From Leifsonia sp. ALI-44-B (GTDB taxonomy: Bacteria; Actinomycetota; Actinomycetes; Actinomycetales; Microbacteriaceae): a stretch of 64,000 nt of DNA. Below, piece after piece: positions 19,556 through 28,378 of the stretch. The stretch's first letter is position 1. Each line of letters opens with the position of its first letter. The position numbers were made by a program, and so were the translations under genes. Under the pieces are notes generated by a model, which was not told the DNA's origin, did not search any database, and saw nothing but the letters and a program-made list of their open reading frames with translations. The stretch lies in assembly GCF_001984125.1 (NCBI RefSeq), contig NZ_MTQL01000006.1, forward strand, positions 496,001 to 560,000, read 5' to 3'.

Positions 19556-20851
19556 TCACTCCTTTGATTGGTCGAACGACGCTTGCACGTCGGCGAGGGC
19601 GTCGGTGCGTTCGACGATGACGGTTTTGAGGCGACCGCGTCGCCCCTCGGTGCGGTCTGCGGTGATGACGAGCCCGCCGACGGTGGCTTGCGAACCCTGA
19701 ACGGGGAGTCGATCGAGCGTCTTGGTGAGAAGCCCGCCGATGGAGTCGACGTCGTCGTCGTCGAGTTCGATGTCGAAGAGTTCGCCTACTTCGTCGGCGG
19801 CGAGGCGCGCGTCGACCCGGTAGCGGCCGTCGCCGAGATCGGTGACCTCGTCGGTGTTGGCGTCGTATTCGTCGGAGATGTCGCCCACGAGCTCTTCGAT
19901 GAGGTCCTCGAGGGTGACGAGCCCCGCCACTCCACCGTATTCGTCGATCACCATGGCAAGGTGATTGGACTCGGCCTGCATCTGCTGCAGCATGGCGTCG
20001 GCCTTCTTGGACTCGGGCACGAAGAGAGGCGGCCGGGCCAGTTCGCTCGCGATGCGCTCCCCCGACGTGGCGCCCCCCTCGTGCAGGGCCCGGGCCAGGT
20101 CGCGCAAATAGAGGATGCCGATGACATCGTCCACTTCGTCGGCGCGAACGGGGGCGCGCGAGACGCCCGTGCGCAACAGGACGCTCATGGCCTGATCGAC
20201 CGTGAGGTCGTCTTCGATCGTGATCATGTCGGTGCGTGGAACCATGACCTCGCGCACGACGGTCGAGTTGAATTCGAAGATCGAGTGGATGAGTTCGCGG
20301 TCGTCTTCTTCGAGCACGTCTTGTTCGGCCGCCTCGTCGACCATGCTGAGCAGCTGCTGCTCGCTGGAGAACGACCGGTTGCGGGACACACCCGGAGTGA
20401 CCCGGTTGCCGAAGGCGACGAGGGCGTTGGGCAGCGGGCCGAGCACCACGCGCACGAAACGCACGACGGGCGCCGCGACCGTGAGAATGGCGCCGGCGTG
20501 GGTGCGCCCGAAGCCGCGCGGGCTCGCGCCGACGAGGATGAACGACACGATCGTCATGACGAGGGCGGACACGACGAGGGCGATCCACAGCTCGTCGATG
20601 GTGAACGAGAACACCAGGGTGACGAGCACGGCGGCCGTGGTCTCAGCCGTGATGCGCACGAAGTTGACGGCGTTGAGGTGGGGGCCGGGATCGTCGGCGA
20701 TGGCCGTGAGCGACTTCTTCGCGCGCGAATGCAACGCCAGGTCGGCGATATCGGCGCGGGATTGCACGGTGATGGCCGCATCGACGGCGGCCATGAGCCC
20801 GGCGAAGGCGACCAGCAGGAACGCCGCGGTGATGAAGAGGGCTACCGGCAT
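19556..20851 (-). CDS. CNNM/CorC-type membrane protein with CBS domains (hemolysin family)
   Basis: A 431-residue protein. The N-terminal DUF21/CNNM domain spans about residues 1-185 with four membrane segments; a CBS pair follows (about 205-325, with EVMVPRTDMITIEDDLTVDQAMSVL and GVAGLVTLEDLIEELVGDI), and a C-terminal CorC/HlyC domain (YRVDARLAADEVGELF, then DDDVDSIGGLL). Relatives export or regulate Mg2+ or other divalent cations; the name hemolysin is historical. It lies 1 nt after ybeY, and its stop is 2 nt from the era start. Such genes sit between ybeY and era in most actinobacteria, though the functional link is unclear. Confidence 0.92.
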   Translation of the reverse strand: MPVALFITAAFLLVAFAGLMAAVDAAITVQSRADIADLALHSRAKKSLTAIADDPGPHLNAVNFVRITAETTAAVLVTLVFSFTIDELWIALVVSALVMTIVSFILVGASPRGFGRTHAGAILTVAAPVVRFVRVVLGPLPNALVAFGNRVTPGVSRNRSFSSEQQLLSMVDEAAEQDVLEEDDRELIHSIFEFNSTVVREVMVPRTDMITIEDDLTVDQAMSVLLRTGVSRAPVRADEVDDVIGILYLRDLARALHEGGATSGERIASELARPPLFVPESKKADAMLQQMQAESNHLAMVIDEYGGVAGLVTLEDLIEELVGDISDEYDANTDEVTDLGDGRYRVDARLAADEVGELFDIELDDDDVDSIGGLLTKTLDRLPVQGSQATVGGLVITADRTEGRRGRLKTVIVERTDALADVQASFDQSKE

Positions 20852-20852
20852 C

Positions 20853-21314
20853 TCAGCCGCGTCGCTCTTGCATGGCGAACCCGATGAGGATATCGCGCTG
20901 AATGCCGAACATCTCGCGCTCTTCGTCGGGCTCGGCGTGGTCGAAGCCCAGCAGGTGGAGGATGCCGTGGGTGGTCAGGAGCACCAGCTCTTGCGTGGTG
21001 GAGTGGCCCGCGTCGTCGGCCTGCGACTCGGCGACCTGCGGGCACAGCACGATGTCGCCGAGGAGACCCGCGGGCGTGGGGTTGTCTTCGGTGCCGGGGC
21101 GCAGCTCATCCATGGGGAAGCTGAGCACATCGGTGGGGCCGGGCTCGTCCATCCACTGCACGTGCAGTTGTTCCATCGCGCCCGTGTCGACGAGAACGAT
21201 GTTGAGGTCGGCCTCGGCGTTGACGTGCATAGCCTGGAACGCGTAGGTGGCGAGCCGGAGCAGAGCGGCCTCGTCGACGGGCATCTGTGACTCGTTATTG
21301 ATCTCGATGCTCAC
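20853..21314 (-). CDS. ybeY: rRNA maturation RNase YbeY
   Basis: A zinc-dependent endoribonuclease that processes the 16S rRNA 3' end and supports ribosome quality control. The 153-residue protein has the zinc-binding motif with H116, H120 and H126 in THGILHLLGFDH and the conserved TDVLSFPMDE segment at 61-70. It sits between phoH and the CBS-domain gene, the standard actinobacterial order, and it shares the era end of the cluster, consistent with a joint role in 30S maturation. Confidence 0.96.
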   Translation of the reverse strand: MSIEINNESQMPVDEAALLRLATYAFQAMHVNAEADLNIVLVDTGAMEQLHVQWMDEPGPTDVLSFPMDELRPGTEDNPTPAGLLGDIVLCPQVAESQADDAGHSTTQELVLLTTHGILHLLGFDHAEPDEEREMFGIQRDILIGFAMQERRG

Positions 21315-21360
21315 GGACGTGGCCTTTCAGGAGTAGGGGTGTGTGGTGGGCGGGCGCCTC

Positions 21361-22524
21361 TCAAGAAGCGCTGCCGCGGCGGGGCTGTCGATCGCGAGGG
21401 GCTCCTCGACGCTCGGCCCGGTTGGCGAACTCGGCTGCCTGCTCGCGCTCGAAACGCTGCGCCTGCTTCGTTTGATCATATTCGCTGTAGGCATCGACGA
21501 TGCGGCCGACCAGCGTATGCCGCACGACGTCGTCGCTCGTCAGCTCGGCGAAGTGGATGTCGTCGATTTCCCGCAGCACCCGCGTGACGAGTCGCAGGCC
21601 CGACGAGCCGGTCGGCAGGTCGACCTGCGTGACGTCTCCCGTGATGACCATCTTCGACCCGAAGCCCAGGCGCGTGAGGAACATTTTCATCTGCTCGGGT
21701 GTCGTGTTCTGAGCCTCGTCGAGCACGATGAACGAGTCGTTGAGCGTGCGCCCACGCATGTAGGCGAGCGGCGCGACCTCGATCGTGCCGGCGGCGAGGA
21801 GCTTGGGCACGAGTTCTGGATCCATCATTTCGTTGACCGCGTCATAGAGCGGCCGCAGGTAGGGATCGATCTTGTCGGTCAGCGTGCCGGGCAAGAACCC
21901 GAGGCGCTCACCTGCTTCGACCGCTGGACGCGTCAGGATGATGCGCGTGACCTCTTTGCGCTGCAGCGCCTGGACGGCCTTGGCCATCGCGAGGTAGGTC
22001 TTACCCGTTCCGGCCGGGCCGATGCCGAACGTGATGGTGTTCTCGTCGATGGCCTCGACATAGTCACGCTGGCCCGCGGTCTTGGGTCGGATGGTCTTGC
22101 CGCGCGACGACAGGATGGCTTGGCTCATGACGCCGGAGGGACTCTGCCCCTCGTCGAGCATCTTGGCCGAGGAGCGGACTCCCTCTGGGTCGAGATCGAG
22201 GCCGTTTTTGACCAGCGCGATGAGCTCGTCGACGAGTGCGGCCGCCTGATTCACCTCGGCGCGTTCGCCACTCAGCGTGACCTCGTTGCCCCGGACGTGA
22301 ACCGTGACGCCCGGGAACTGCTTCTCGATCGTCGTGAGAAGTCGATCCTGCGGGCCGAGCAGCCGCACCATGGCGACACCGTCGATCGTGAGGTGGCGGT
22401 CGACGTGTGCGCCGGCCGCCTCGGCACCGGGACTCGTCACGAGCGACGGGTCGACGGATGTTTCGGGAGTGTTCGTCGCGACCGGGGCGTCGGACGAACG
22501 GGACGAGTCGTCAGAATGTGGCAA
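21361..22524 (-). CDS. PhoH family ATPase
   Basis: A 387-residue P-loop protein. After an N-terminal KH-like region (about 45-110), the PhoH domain has Walker A GPAGTGKT at 169-176, RPAVEAGERLGFLPG and the DEAQN Walker B-like motif, followed by the characteristic GDVTQVDLP. PhoH proteins bind ATP and are linked to RNA metabolism and phosphate stress. The TTG at 22524 is chosen because GGAGG lies 6 nt upstream; it overlaps the HIT gene by 14 nt. The frame remains open to an ATG at 22557, deeper in the HIT gene. It is part of the HIT-phoH-ybeY-CBS-era cluster. Confidence 0.93.
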   Translation of the reverse strand: MPHSDDSSRSSDAPVATNTPETSVDPSLVTSPGAEAAGAHVDRHLTIDGVAMVRLLGPQDRLLTTIEKQFPGVTVHVRGNEVTLSGERAEVNQAAALVDELIALVKNGLDLDPEGVRSSAKMLDEGQSPSGVMSQAILSSRGKTIRPKTAGQRDYVEAIDENTITFGIGPAGTGKTYLAMAKAVQALQRKEVTRIILTRPAVEAGERLGFLPGTLTDKIDPYLRPLYDAVNEMMDPELVPKLLAAGTIEVAPLAYMRGRTLNDSFIVLDEAQNTTPEQMKMFLTRLGFGSKMVITGDVTQVDLPTGSSGLRLVTRVLREIDDIHFAELTSDDVVRHTLVGRIVDAYSEYDQTKQAQRFEREQAAEFANRAERRGAPRDRQPRRGSAS

Positions 22525-22867
22525 GTGAGCCCTCCGAAAGGTCTCCCGCGAGGACATGCGCGTGCACGTGGAAGACGGTCTGACCGGCGCTCTCGCCGGT
22601 GTTGAAGATGAGTCGGTAGTCGCCGCCCGCGCGCTCGGCGGCGATGCGGGAGCCCACCTCGACCAGTTCGGCCAGGAGATCGGGCTCGGCGGCCGCGAGC
22701 TCGGTGACGTTGCGGTAGGCCTCGGTTTTAGGCACCACGAGGACGTGCACGGGCGCTTTCGGCGCGATGTCTTCGAACGCGATCACGCGGTCGGTTTCAG
22801 CCACGATCGTGGCCGGAATCTCGCGTGAGACGATGCGGGCGAAGATGGATCGTTCGGAATCGGACAT
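22511..22867 (-). CDS. HIT-domain nucleotide-binding protein
   Basis: A 118-residue protein with the histidine triad H100, H102, H104 in FHVHAHVLAG and the family's IFARIVSREIPATIV start. HIT proteins of this branch hydrolyse nucleoside phosphoramidates or related nucleotides. It is the first gene of the phoH-ybeY-era cluster and is preceded by a near-consensus -10 hexamer at leaderless spacing. It overlaps phoH by 14 nt. Confidence 0.93.
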   Translation of the reverse strand: MSDSERSIFARIVSREIPATIVAETDRVIAFEDIAPKAPVHVLVVPKTEAYRNVTELAAAEPDLLAELVEVGSRIAAERAGGDYRLIFNTGESAGQTVFHVHAHVLAGDLSEGSLATF

Positions 22868-22879
22868 AGGCCCATTCTA
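22868..22879 (-). promoter_or_regulatory. Leaderless-type -10 element of the HIT-phoH-ybeY-era cluster
   Basis: TAGAAT at 22879-22874 on the minus strand, six bases before the HIT ATG. The hexamer matches the sigma70-type consensus at five of six positions, and no ribosome binding site follows it. Confidence 0.6.
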
Positions 22880-22964
22880 AAGAAACAGCGGCACGCAGAG
22901 GCGGTTATCCACAGATCGGTTCGCTCTCAGCGTGGATGGTTGACATCCCGCATGACGCCGATCG

Positions 22965-23696
22965 TCACCAGCGCCCGAGCCGCACGTTCAACACGGCGAG
23001 GGCGGCCGGACCGGCGGTCGACGTGCGCAGCACGGTCGACCCGAGTCGTACGATGCGCGCGCCGGCTGAAGCCATCCGGTCGAGTTCGAGGGGCGACACT
23101 CCGCCCTCTGGCCCGACGACGATCACGATCTCACCCTCGGAGGGCAATTCGGTGTCGGCGAGCGTGGTCTCGCCGCGCGGGTCGAGCACCAGCACGAGCG
23201 CACGCGAGGCCCGTTCGGCCAGCTGAGCCGTCGATTGCAGCGGCTCCACCTCGGGCAGCCACGGGCGAATCGACTGCTTGGTCGCCTCGCGAGCGATGGT
23301 CTGCCAGCGCTGCCGACCCTTCTCGGCTTTCTGCGCGTCCCAGCGGGAGATGCTGCGCTCGGCCGACCAGGGCACGATCGCGTCGACACCCAATTCGGTG
23401 GCGGCCTGAACGGCGCGCTCGTCGCGGTCGCCCTTGGCCAGGGCTTGCACGAGCACGAGAGCCGGGCTCGCGGCATCCGCTCGCTGTGACTGCTCGACAC
23501 GGATGACGACGCTCGACGCGCTCGACGACTCGACGGAACCCGTGGCCAGGAGCCCCGCGCCGTTGCCGACGCTGACCGTTTCGCCCACGCGCACGCGGTT
23601 CACGGTGGCCGCATGTTTGGCCTCGGCACCCGTCAATTCGACGGTTTCGCCGATGGGAGCCTCGGTCAGGTCCTCGCGCAGGAACAGGCTGCTCAT
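22965..23696 (-). CDS. rsmE: 16S rRNA m3U1498 methyltransferase RsmE
   Basis: A SPOUT-fold methyltransferase modifying U1498 of 16S rRNA. The 243-residue protein begins at the ATG at 23696 (MSSLFLREDL), has the N-terminal PUA-like region (ELTGAEAKHAATVNRVRVGE) and the C-terminal knot motifs VVGPEGGVSPLE and LRTSTAGPAALAVL. It lies 11 nt after dnaJ and completes the hrcA-dnaJ-rsmE run that is common in actinobacteria. It also sits next to other ribosome-maturation genes, though it is separated from the HIT cluster by about 100 nt. Confidence 0.95.
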   Translation of the reverse strand: MSSLFLREDLTEAPIGETVELTGAEAKHAATVNRVRVGETVSVGNGAGLLATGSVESSSASSVVIRVEQSQRADAASPALVLVQALAKGDRDERAVQAATELGVDAIVPWSAERSISRWDAQKAEKGRQRWQTIAREATKQSIRPWLPEVEPLQSTAQLAERASRALVLVLDPRGETTLADTELPSEGEIVIVVGPEGGVSPLELDRMASAGARIVRLGSTVLRTSTAGPAALAVLNVRLGRW

Positions 23697-23707
23697 GGCG
23701 CTGCCCG

Positions 23708-24817
23708 CTAGGCGTTCATGAAGCGGTCGCGCAGCTTCTGGAACAGCCCCTGCTGGAACTGTCCGAGCTTCGGGCCCGACTGCTTGCGGTGCGATGCGAA
23801 CGACTTGATGAGCTCGCGCTCCTTGTGGTCGAGCTTGGTGGGCGTGACCACGTGGATGCCGACGCGCAGGTCTCCGCGACCCGAACCGCGCAGCTTCGTG
23901 ATGCCTCGACCCTTGATCGTGAGCACCTCGGACGACTGCACACCCGGGCGCACCTCGAGCGGCACATCGCCGTCGAGCGCGGGCACGGTCGTCTCGGTGC
24001 CCAGGATGGCGTCGGTCATGGGCACTTCGAGCGTGCACAGCAGGTCGTCGCCGTCGCGGCTGAAGATGTCGTGGTGGCGCACCTTCATCTCGAGGTAGAG
24101 GTCGCCGTTGGGGCCACCGGCCTGGCCGATCTCGCCCGAGCCGGGCATCTGCAGGCGCAGGCCCGTGTCGACGCCGGCGGGGATGTCGACAGGAACCGTG
24201 CGGCGCGCGCGCACGCGGCCCTGGCCCTGGCAGGTGGCGCACGGCGCGGGGATGACGGTGCCGTAGCCGCGGCAGGTGCCGCAGGGAGCCGACGTGACGA
24301 CGTTGCCGAGCAGCGAACGCACCTGGCGCTGGATCTGGCCCGAACCGTGGCAGATGTCACACGTGACGGGAGACGTGCCCGGCTGGCAGCACGAGCCCTG
24401 GCAGGTCTCGCACAGCACGGCCGTGTCGACCTCGAGGTCGCGGTGCGTGCCGAAGATGACCTCGCCGAGGTCGAGCTCGACGCGCAGCAGGGCGTCCTGG
24501 CCGCGCTCCTGGCGCGACTTCGGGCCGCGCTGCTGGCCGCCGCCGCCGAAGAACGTGTCGAAGATGTCGCCGAAACCGCCGAAGCCGCCCGCGCCGCCGA
24601 AACCGGCACCGCCCTGGTCGCCCAGGTCGTAGCGCTCGCGCTGCTGGGGGTCGCTCAACACGTCGTAGGCGTGCGTGACGTCTTTGAACCGCTCGGAGGC
24701 CTCGGCCGCCGGGTTCACATCGGGGTGCAGCTCGCGGGCGAGCCGGCGGTATGCCTTCTTGATCTCGTCGGGGGAAGCGTCGCGCGACACGCCTAGTACG
24801 TCGTAGTGGTCAGCCAC
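23708..24817 (-). CDS. dnaJ: Chaperone protein DnaJ (hrcA-linked copy)
   Basis: A 369-residue type I J-protein that delivers unfolded substrates to DnaK. The J domain (1-70) has the HPD tripeptide in [11 protein letters not shown] Gly/Phe-rich linker ([22 protein letters not shown]) follows. Four zinc-ribbon repeats come next ([32 protein letters not shown]), the first being a slight variant of CxxCxGxG. The substrate-binding region ends the protein. Placement after hrcA marks it as the actinobacterial DnaJ2 type, distinct from the copy usually found with dnaK. Expression should follow the CIRCE-controlled hrcA promoter. Confidence 0.95.
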   Translation of the reverse strand: MADHYDVLGVSRDASPDEIKKAYRRLARELHPDVNPAAEASERFKDVTHAYDVLSDPQQRERYDLGDQGGAGFGGAGGFGGFGDIFDTFFGGGGQQRGPKSRQERGQDALLRVELDLGEVIFGTHRDLEVDTAVLCETCQGSCCQPGTSPVTCDICHGSGQIQRQVRSLLGNVVTSAPCGTCRGYGTVIPAPCATCQGQGRVRARRTVPVDIPAGVDTGLRLQMPGSGEIGQAGGPNGDLYLEMKVRHHDIFSRDGDDLLCTLEVPMTDAILGTETTVPALDGDVPLEVRPGVQSSEVLTIKGRGITKLRGSGRGDLRVGIHVVTPTKLDHKERELIKSFASHRKQSGPKLGQFQQGLFQKLRDRFMNA

Positions 24818-24926
24818 CGAAGGCCTTTCGTCGATCCCGGTCGGAGGTTTCTCCGGGCCGGGAAGTGTTCAGAGGTAAATGGGTTCGAGAGGTGATGCAG
24901 AAAGAGTGAAGCCAAAAGAGGAGGGG

Positions 24927-25964
24927 TCAGCCATCGCCCAGTTGCCGGGAGAGATAGCGGGCAACTGCGCGAACCGCGGCGATGTTATTGGAGTAATCCA
25001 TTCTCGTCGGTCCGAGCACGCCGAGGCGCGAGAGTTCGCCCGCAGAGGAACGGTAGTTGCTCGTGACGATAGATGTCTGGGATAAACCGAAGGACGCATT
25101 TTCTTGCCCAATGCGCGCGATGACGCTCGACGATGCGATGCCCGACGGATCGGCCTGCAGCTCGCCGAAGAGCCGCAACAGGATGACCTGCTGCTCCAGC
25201 GCCTCGAGCACGGGATAGATGCTGCCCGAGAAGTCTTCTTCGGTGCGGGCCAGGTTGGCGGCACCCGCCATGACGAGCCGGTCTTGCCGATAGGCCGAGA
25301 GCTGATCGATCAGGGCCGCGACGATGGATGCGATGAGCGGCGCCTCGTCGGGACGGGCATCGTTGGCGAGGCGCTCGAGTGCCGCCCCGGCATCCGCCAC
25401 ACCGATGCCCACGGCCGCCTGGTTGAAGCGCTGCTTGAGCGACTCGACGTCGGTCTCGAGCGTAACGAGCGGGGACTCGACGACCCGCTGCTCGACCCGG
25501 CCATTGTCGGTGATGAGCACGACGAGCAGGCGGTGTTCGGCGAGGAAGACGAGCTCGATATGCCGCACCTGGGCCCGGGCGAACGACGGGTATTGCACGA
25601 TCGCGACCTGGTTGGTGAGCTGGGCGAGCAGGCGCACGGTGCGCGAAAGAACATCGTCGAGCCCGACCGACTGCCCGAGGAACGCCTCGATGGCCTCGCG
25701 CTGCGCCGCGGAGAGCGGACGCCGGTCGGCGAGCTGGTCGACGAAGAGACGGTAGCCCTTGTCGGTCGGCACTCGGCCGGAGGAAGTGTGCGGTGCGACG
25801 ATCAGTTCTTCGTCTTCGAGCTGGGCCATATCGTTGCGGATGGTGGCTGCCGACACACCGAACGAGTGACGCTCGACGATGGCCTTGGAGCCAACGGGCT
25901 CGCGACTGGCGACATAATCTTGCACGATGGCACGGAGGACTTCGAGACCGCGATCGGATGGCAT
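24927..25964 (-). CDS. hrcA: Heat-inducible transcription repressor HrcA
   Basis: HrcA represses class I heat-shock genes by binding CIRCE and is stabilised by GroEL. The 345-residue protein has an N-terminal winged helix (RGLEVLRAIVQDYVASREPVGSK, then SAATIRNDMAQLEDEELI and SSGRVPTDKGYR). A GAF-like regulatory domain follows, ending in the conserved GPTRMDYSNNIAAVRAVARYLS. A CIRCE element lies 57 nt upstream, overlapping the start of transcription, so the gene is autoregulated together with dnaJ. Confidence 0.96.
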   Translation of the reverse strand: MPSDRGLEVLRAIVQDYVASREPVGSKAIVERHSFGVSAATIRNDMAQLEDEELIVAPHTSSGRVPTDKGYRLFVDQLADRRPLSAAQREAIEAFLGQSVGLDDVLSRTVRLLAQLTNQVAIVQYPSFARAQVRHIELVFLAEHRLLVVLITDNGRVEQRVVESPLVTLETDVESLKQRFNQAAVGIGVADAGAALERLANDARPDEAPLIASIVAALIDQLSAYRQDRLVMAGAANLARTEEDFSGSIYPVLEALEQQVILLRLFGELQADPSGIASSSVIARIGQENASFGLSQTSIVTSNYRSSAGELSRLGVLGPTRMDYSNNIAAVRAVARYLSRQLGDG

Positions 25965-26020
25965 CGGCTACTCCCCTCGGTGTCGGCTGCGCCGCGGGGC
26001 CGCCTGTGACGACCGGCCCG

Positions 26021-26047
26021 CTGGCACTCGTTTGCTCAGAGTGCCAA
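26021..26047 (-). promoter_or_regulatory. CIRCE operator (HrcA-binding site)
   Basis: On the minus strand TTGGCACTC and GAGTGCCAG are separated by nine bases, matching the CIRCE consensus TTAGCACTC-N9-GAGTGCTAA with one changed base in the left arm and two in the right. The arms are inverted repeats except at the outermost position. It lies between the -10 hexamer and the hrcA start, so bound HrcA would block initiation. Confidence 0.93.
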
Positions 26048-26076
26048 TTCTACCTCCGTAACCTCGGCTCGGCCAA
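26047..26076 (-). promoter_or_regulatory. hrcA promoter
   Basis: A -35 TTGGCC (26076-26071) and a -10 TAGAAT (26052-26047) are separated by 18 bases on the minus strand. The predicted start of transcription falls inside the CIRCE element. Confidence 0.75.
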
Positions 26077-26112
26077 TTGCCGCACGGCACCGCGAGGCGC
26101 TACTTTGAGGGC
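26077..26112 (+). promoter_or_regulatory. Leaderless promoter of the DUF4870 gene
   Basis: A -35 TTGCCG (26077-26082) and a -10 TACTTT (26101-26106) are 18 bases apart; six bases later comes the ATG. Its -35 abuts the -35 of the divergent hrcA promoter, so the two promoters stand back to back. Confidence 0.6.
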
Positions 26113-27063
26113 ATGACTGATGCACACGGGCAAGACCCGGCCGAGAAGAAACCCGACGACGCGTCGAACGGCGCGCCGGTGCCACCGATCGACGGCAGCG
26201 CAGCGGGCCACCAGCCGGGCCAGCCCGAGGCCGCTTCGCCGTACGGACAGCCGCAGCAGCCCGACCAGCCGCACGCGCCGTCGCAGCCGCAGGCGCCCGG
26301 TTCGCCCTACGGCCAGCAGCCGGGTCAGCCGCCCTTCGGCGCACCCGCCGGCGCGTCGCAGCCCGGCCAGTTCGGGCAGCCCCCGCAGGCTGGCCCGTAT
26401 GGCCAGCAGCCTCCGCAGCAGCCCTTCGGTGCGCCGAACGGTCAGCCCCAGGGCCAGCCGGGACAGTTCGGGCAGCCTCAGGGCCAGCCCGGCCAGCCCG
26501 GCCAGCCCGGCCAGTATGGTCAGCCCCAGGGCCAGCCCGGCCAGTACGGCCAGCAGGGTCAGCCGCCTTACGGTCAGCAGGGCCAGCCGCCCTACGGCCA
26601 GCAGCCGGGTCAGCCCTACGGCCAGCCCGGTCAACACGGTGGCCCCGGCGGCCCCGTTCCCCCGCAGTTCGGCGGCCAGCCCGGCTACGGCCCCCAGCCC
26701 CTCTCCCCCGCCGACGACAAGCTGTGGGCCAGCCTCTCGCACTTCCTCGGTGTGCTGTGGCTCCTGCCCTCGCTCATCATCTTCCTCGTCTTCAAGGACC
26801 GCGGTCCGCGCGTGCGTGAAGAGTCGAAGGAGGCGCTGAACTGGCAGATCACGTTCCTCATCGGCTACATCGCGCTGTCGATCGTCATCGGCATCATCCA
26901 GGCCATCCTCTACTCCACGGGCGCCTACGGCATCGCCGGCATCTTCGGCCTGTTGCAGGGCGCGCTGTACGTCGTCAACCTGGTCTTCTCGATCATCGGC
27001 GGCGTGCGCGTGACGCAGGGCGGCAGCTACCGCTACCCGTTCTCGCTGCGCCTCATCAAGTAG
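26113..27063 (+). CDS. DUF4870 membrane protein with Gly/Gln/Pro repeat N terminus
   Basis: A 316-residue protein. Residues about 20-200 are a low-complexity region built of GQP, GQPGQ and PYGQQ units. The C-terminal third is a DUF4870 domain beginning [28 protein letters not shown], with [20 protein letters not shown] and two further membrane segments. DUF4870 has no established biochemical role. In actinobacteria the Pro/Gln-rich N terminus is common and variable in length, and probably lies in the cytoplasm. The ATG at 26113 has leaderless promoter spacing. Convergent hemW follows beyond a strong hairpin. Confidence 0.85.
   Translation: MTDAHGQDPAEKKPDDASNGAPVPPIDGSAAGHQPGQPEAASPYGQPQQPDQPHAPSQPQAPGSPYGQQPGQPPFGAPAGASQPGQFGQPPQAGPYGQQPPQQPFGAPNGQPQGQPGQFGQPQGQPGQPGQPGQYGQPQGQPGQYGQQGQPPYGQQGQPPYGQQPGQPYGQPGQHGGPGGPVPPQFGGQPGYGPQPLSPADDKLWASLSHFLGVLWLLPSLIIFLVFKDRGPRVREESKEALNWQITFLIGYIALSIVIGIIQAILYSTGAYGIAGIFGLLQGALYVVNLVFSIIGGVRVTQGGSYRYPFSLRLIK
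26210..26700 (+). repeat. In-frame Gly-Gln-Pro coding repeats
   Basis: Imperfect tandem units of about 9-15 bases encode GQP, QGQPGQ and PYGQQ within the DUF4870 gene. Because they are multiples of three, gains or losses would keep the frame open. Length variation between strains is likely. Confidence 0.75.
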
Positions 27064-27083
27064 CGCGGCTCTCGCACAACGAC

Positions 27084-27115
27084 AGAAGGGCCGTCCCACT
27101 CGGGGCGGCCCTTCT
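27084..27115. terminator. Bidirectional intrinsic terminator
   Basis: A 14-bp stem with one wobble pair (AGAAGGGCCGTCCC against GGGGCGGCCCTTCT) around a 4-base loop lies between the convergent DUF4870 gene and hemW. Flanking T/A tracts are short, so efficiency in each direction is uncertain. Confidence 0.75.
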
Positions 27116-27151
27116 CTCGTCGAAAACCCTCGGACGCCAGCCGACGACGGC

Positions 27152-28378
27152 TCAGTAGTCGGTCAGGCGCCTGACGACCGCATCGGCCATGAGACGGCCG
27201 GGACGCGTGAGCACGAGGTGTCCGCGCAGGGCGGCCGCGGCATCCACGAAACCGTCGGCGATGAGCCCGGCAACGGCCACGCGGCCCTCGGGCGCGAGCG
27301 AGCGGATGTCGAGCCCGTCGGCGATGCGCACGCCCAACATGATGCGCTCCATCTCTTGCACGTCGCCGTCGAGCGTCTCGCGCCCGGCAGCCGGTGAGGT
27401 CCCCTCCGCCATCCGACCCGCGTAGGCGGCGGGATGCTTCACGTTCCACCAGCGCACGCCACCCACGTGCGAGTGCGCCCCTGGGCCGATGCCCCACCAG
27501 TCGGCACCCGTCCAGTAGGAGAGGTTGTGGCGCGAGCGGGTGTCGTGGCCCGTTGACCAGTTGCTCACCTCGTACCAGCCGTAACCGGCATCCTGGAAGC
27601 GCTCGTCGGCCAGGTCGTACATGTCGGCCTGCAGGTCTTCGTCGGGTTCGGCCACCTGACCCGAGCGGATCTGGCGGGCCAGCTTGGTGCCCGGCTCGAC
27701 GATGAGCGAGTAGGCCGAGATGTGGTCGGGGCGCGTCGCCAGGGCCTGGTCGATCGAGCGTTCCCAGTCGGCCAGCGTCTCGCCGGGCGTGCCATAGATG
27801 AGGTCGACCGACACCTGCAGGCCCACCTCGCGCGCCCAGGCGACGACGAGCGGCACGCGTTCGGGGTCGTGCGTGCGCTCGAGGGTGGCGAGCACGTGCG
27901 GCACGGCCGATTGCATGCCGAAGGACACGCGTGTGAAGCCAGCATTTTTCAGCGTGGCCAGGTAGTCGCGGTCGACCGAGTCGGGGTTGGCCTCGGTGGT
28001 GACCTCGGCGCCCGGCGCGAAACCGTGTTCGTCGCGCACGGCGGCGAGCATCATGACCAGGTCGGATGCCGGCAGGAGGGTCGGAGTTCCGCCGCCGAAG
28101 AAGACGGTCGAAACGGGACGTGGCGCGACGCCCGACTCGCGCAGAACGTGAGCCGACAGGCGCACCTCGTCGACCGCCTGACCCGCATAGTCGGTGCGTT
28201 TCGCACCGCGCAGCTCGTCGGACGTGTAGGTGTTGAAGTCGCAATAGCCGCAGCGCACGCGGCAGAACGGCACGTGCAGGTACATGCCGAACGGTCGGTC
28301 ACCCGAACCGGCCGCCGCCGAAACGGGCAGCAGTCCGTCGGCCGGGGCCGGGTCGCCGAGAGGCAACGCTCCGGCCAC
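27152..28378 (-). CDS. hemW: Radical SAM heme chaperone HemW
   Basis: HemW, formerly called an oxygen-independent coproporphyrinogen oxidase, inserts heme into target enzymes using a radical-SAM iron-sulfur scaffold. The 408-residue protein has C39, C43 and C46 in HVPFCRVRCGYCDF, without the extra cysteine typical of true HemN. GGGTPTLLP and EANPD are SAM-binding segments, and the C-terminal HemN_C region follows (SYWTGADWWGIGPGAHS). The GTG at 28378 overlaps the stop of the DUF1990 gene (TAGTG). It belongs to the lepA-DUF1990-hemW run. A possible client is the heme-containing cytochrome bd encoded about 20 kb away, but that is only association. Confidence 0.93.
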   Translation of the reverse strand: MAGALPLGDPAPADGLLPVSAAAGSGDRPFGMYLHVPFCRVRCGYCDFNTYTSDELRGAKRTDYAGQAVDEVRLSAHVLRESGVAPRPVSTVFFGGGTPTLLPASDLVMMLAAVRDEHGFAPGAEVTTEANPDSVDRDYLATLKNAGFTRVSFGMQSAVPHVLATLERTHDPERVPLVVAWAREVGLQVSVDLIYGTPGETLADWERSIDQALATRPDHISAYSLIVEPGTKLARQIRSGQVAEPDEDLQADMYDLADERFQDAGYGWYEVSNWSTGHDTRSRHNLSYWTGADWWGIGPGAHSHVGGVRWWNVKHPAAYAGRMAEGTSPAAGRETLDGDVQEMERIMLGVRIADGLDIRSLAPEGRVAVAGLIADGFVDAAAALRGHLVLTRPGRLMADAVVRRLTDY

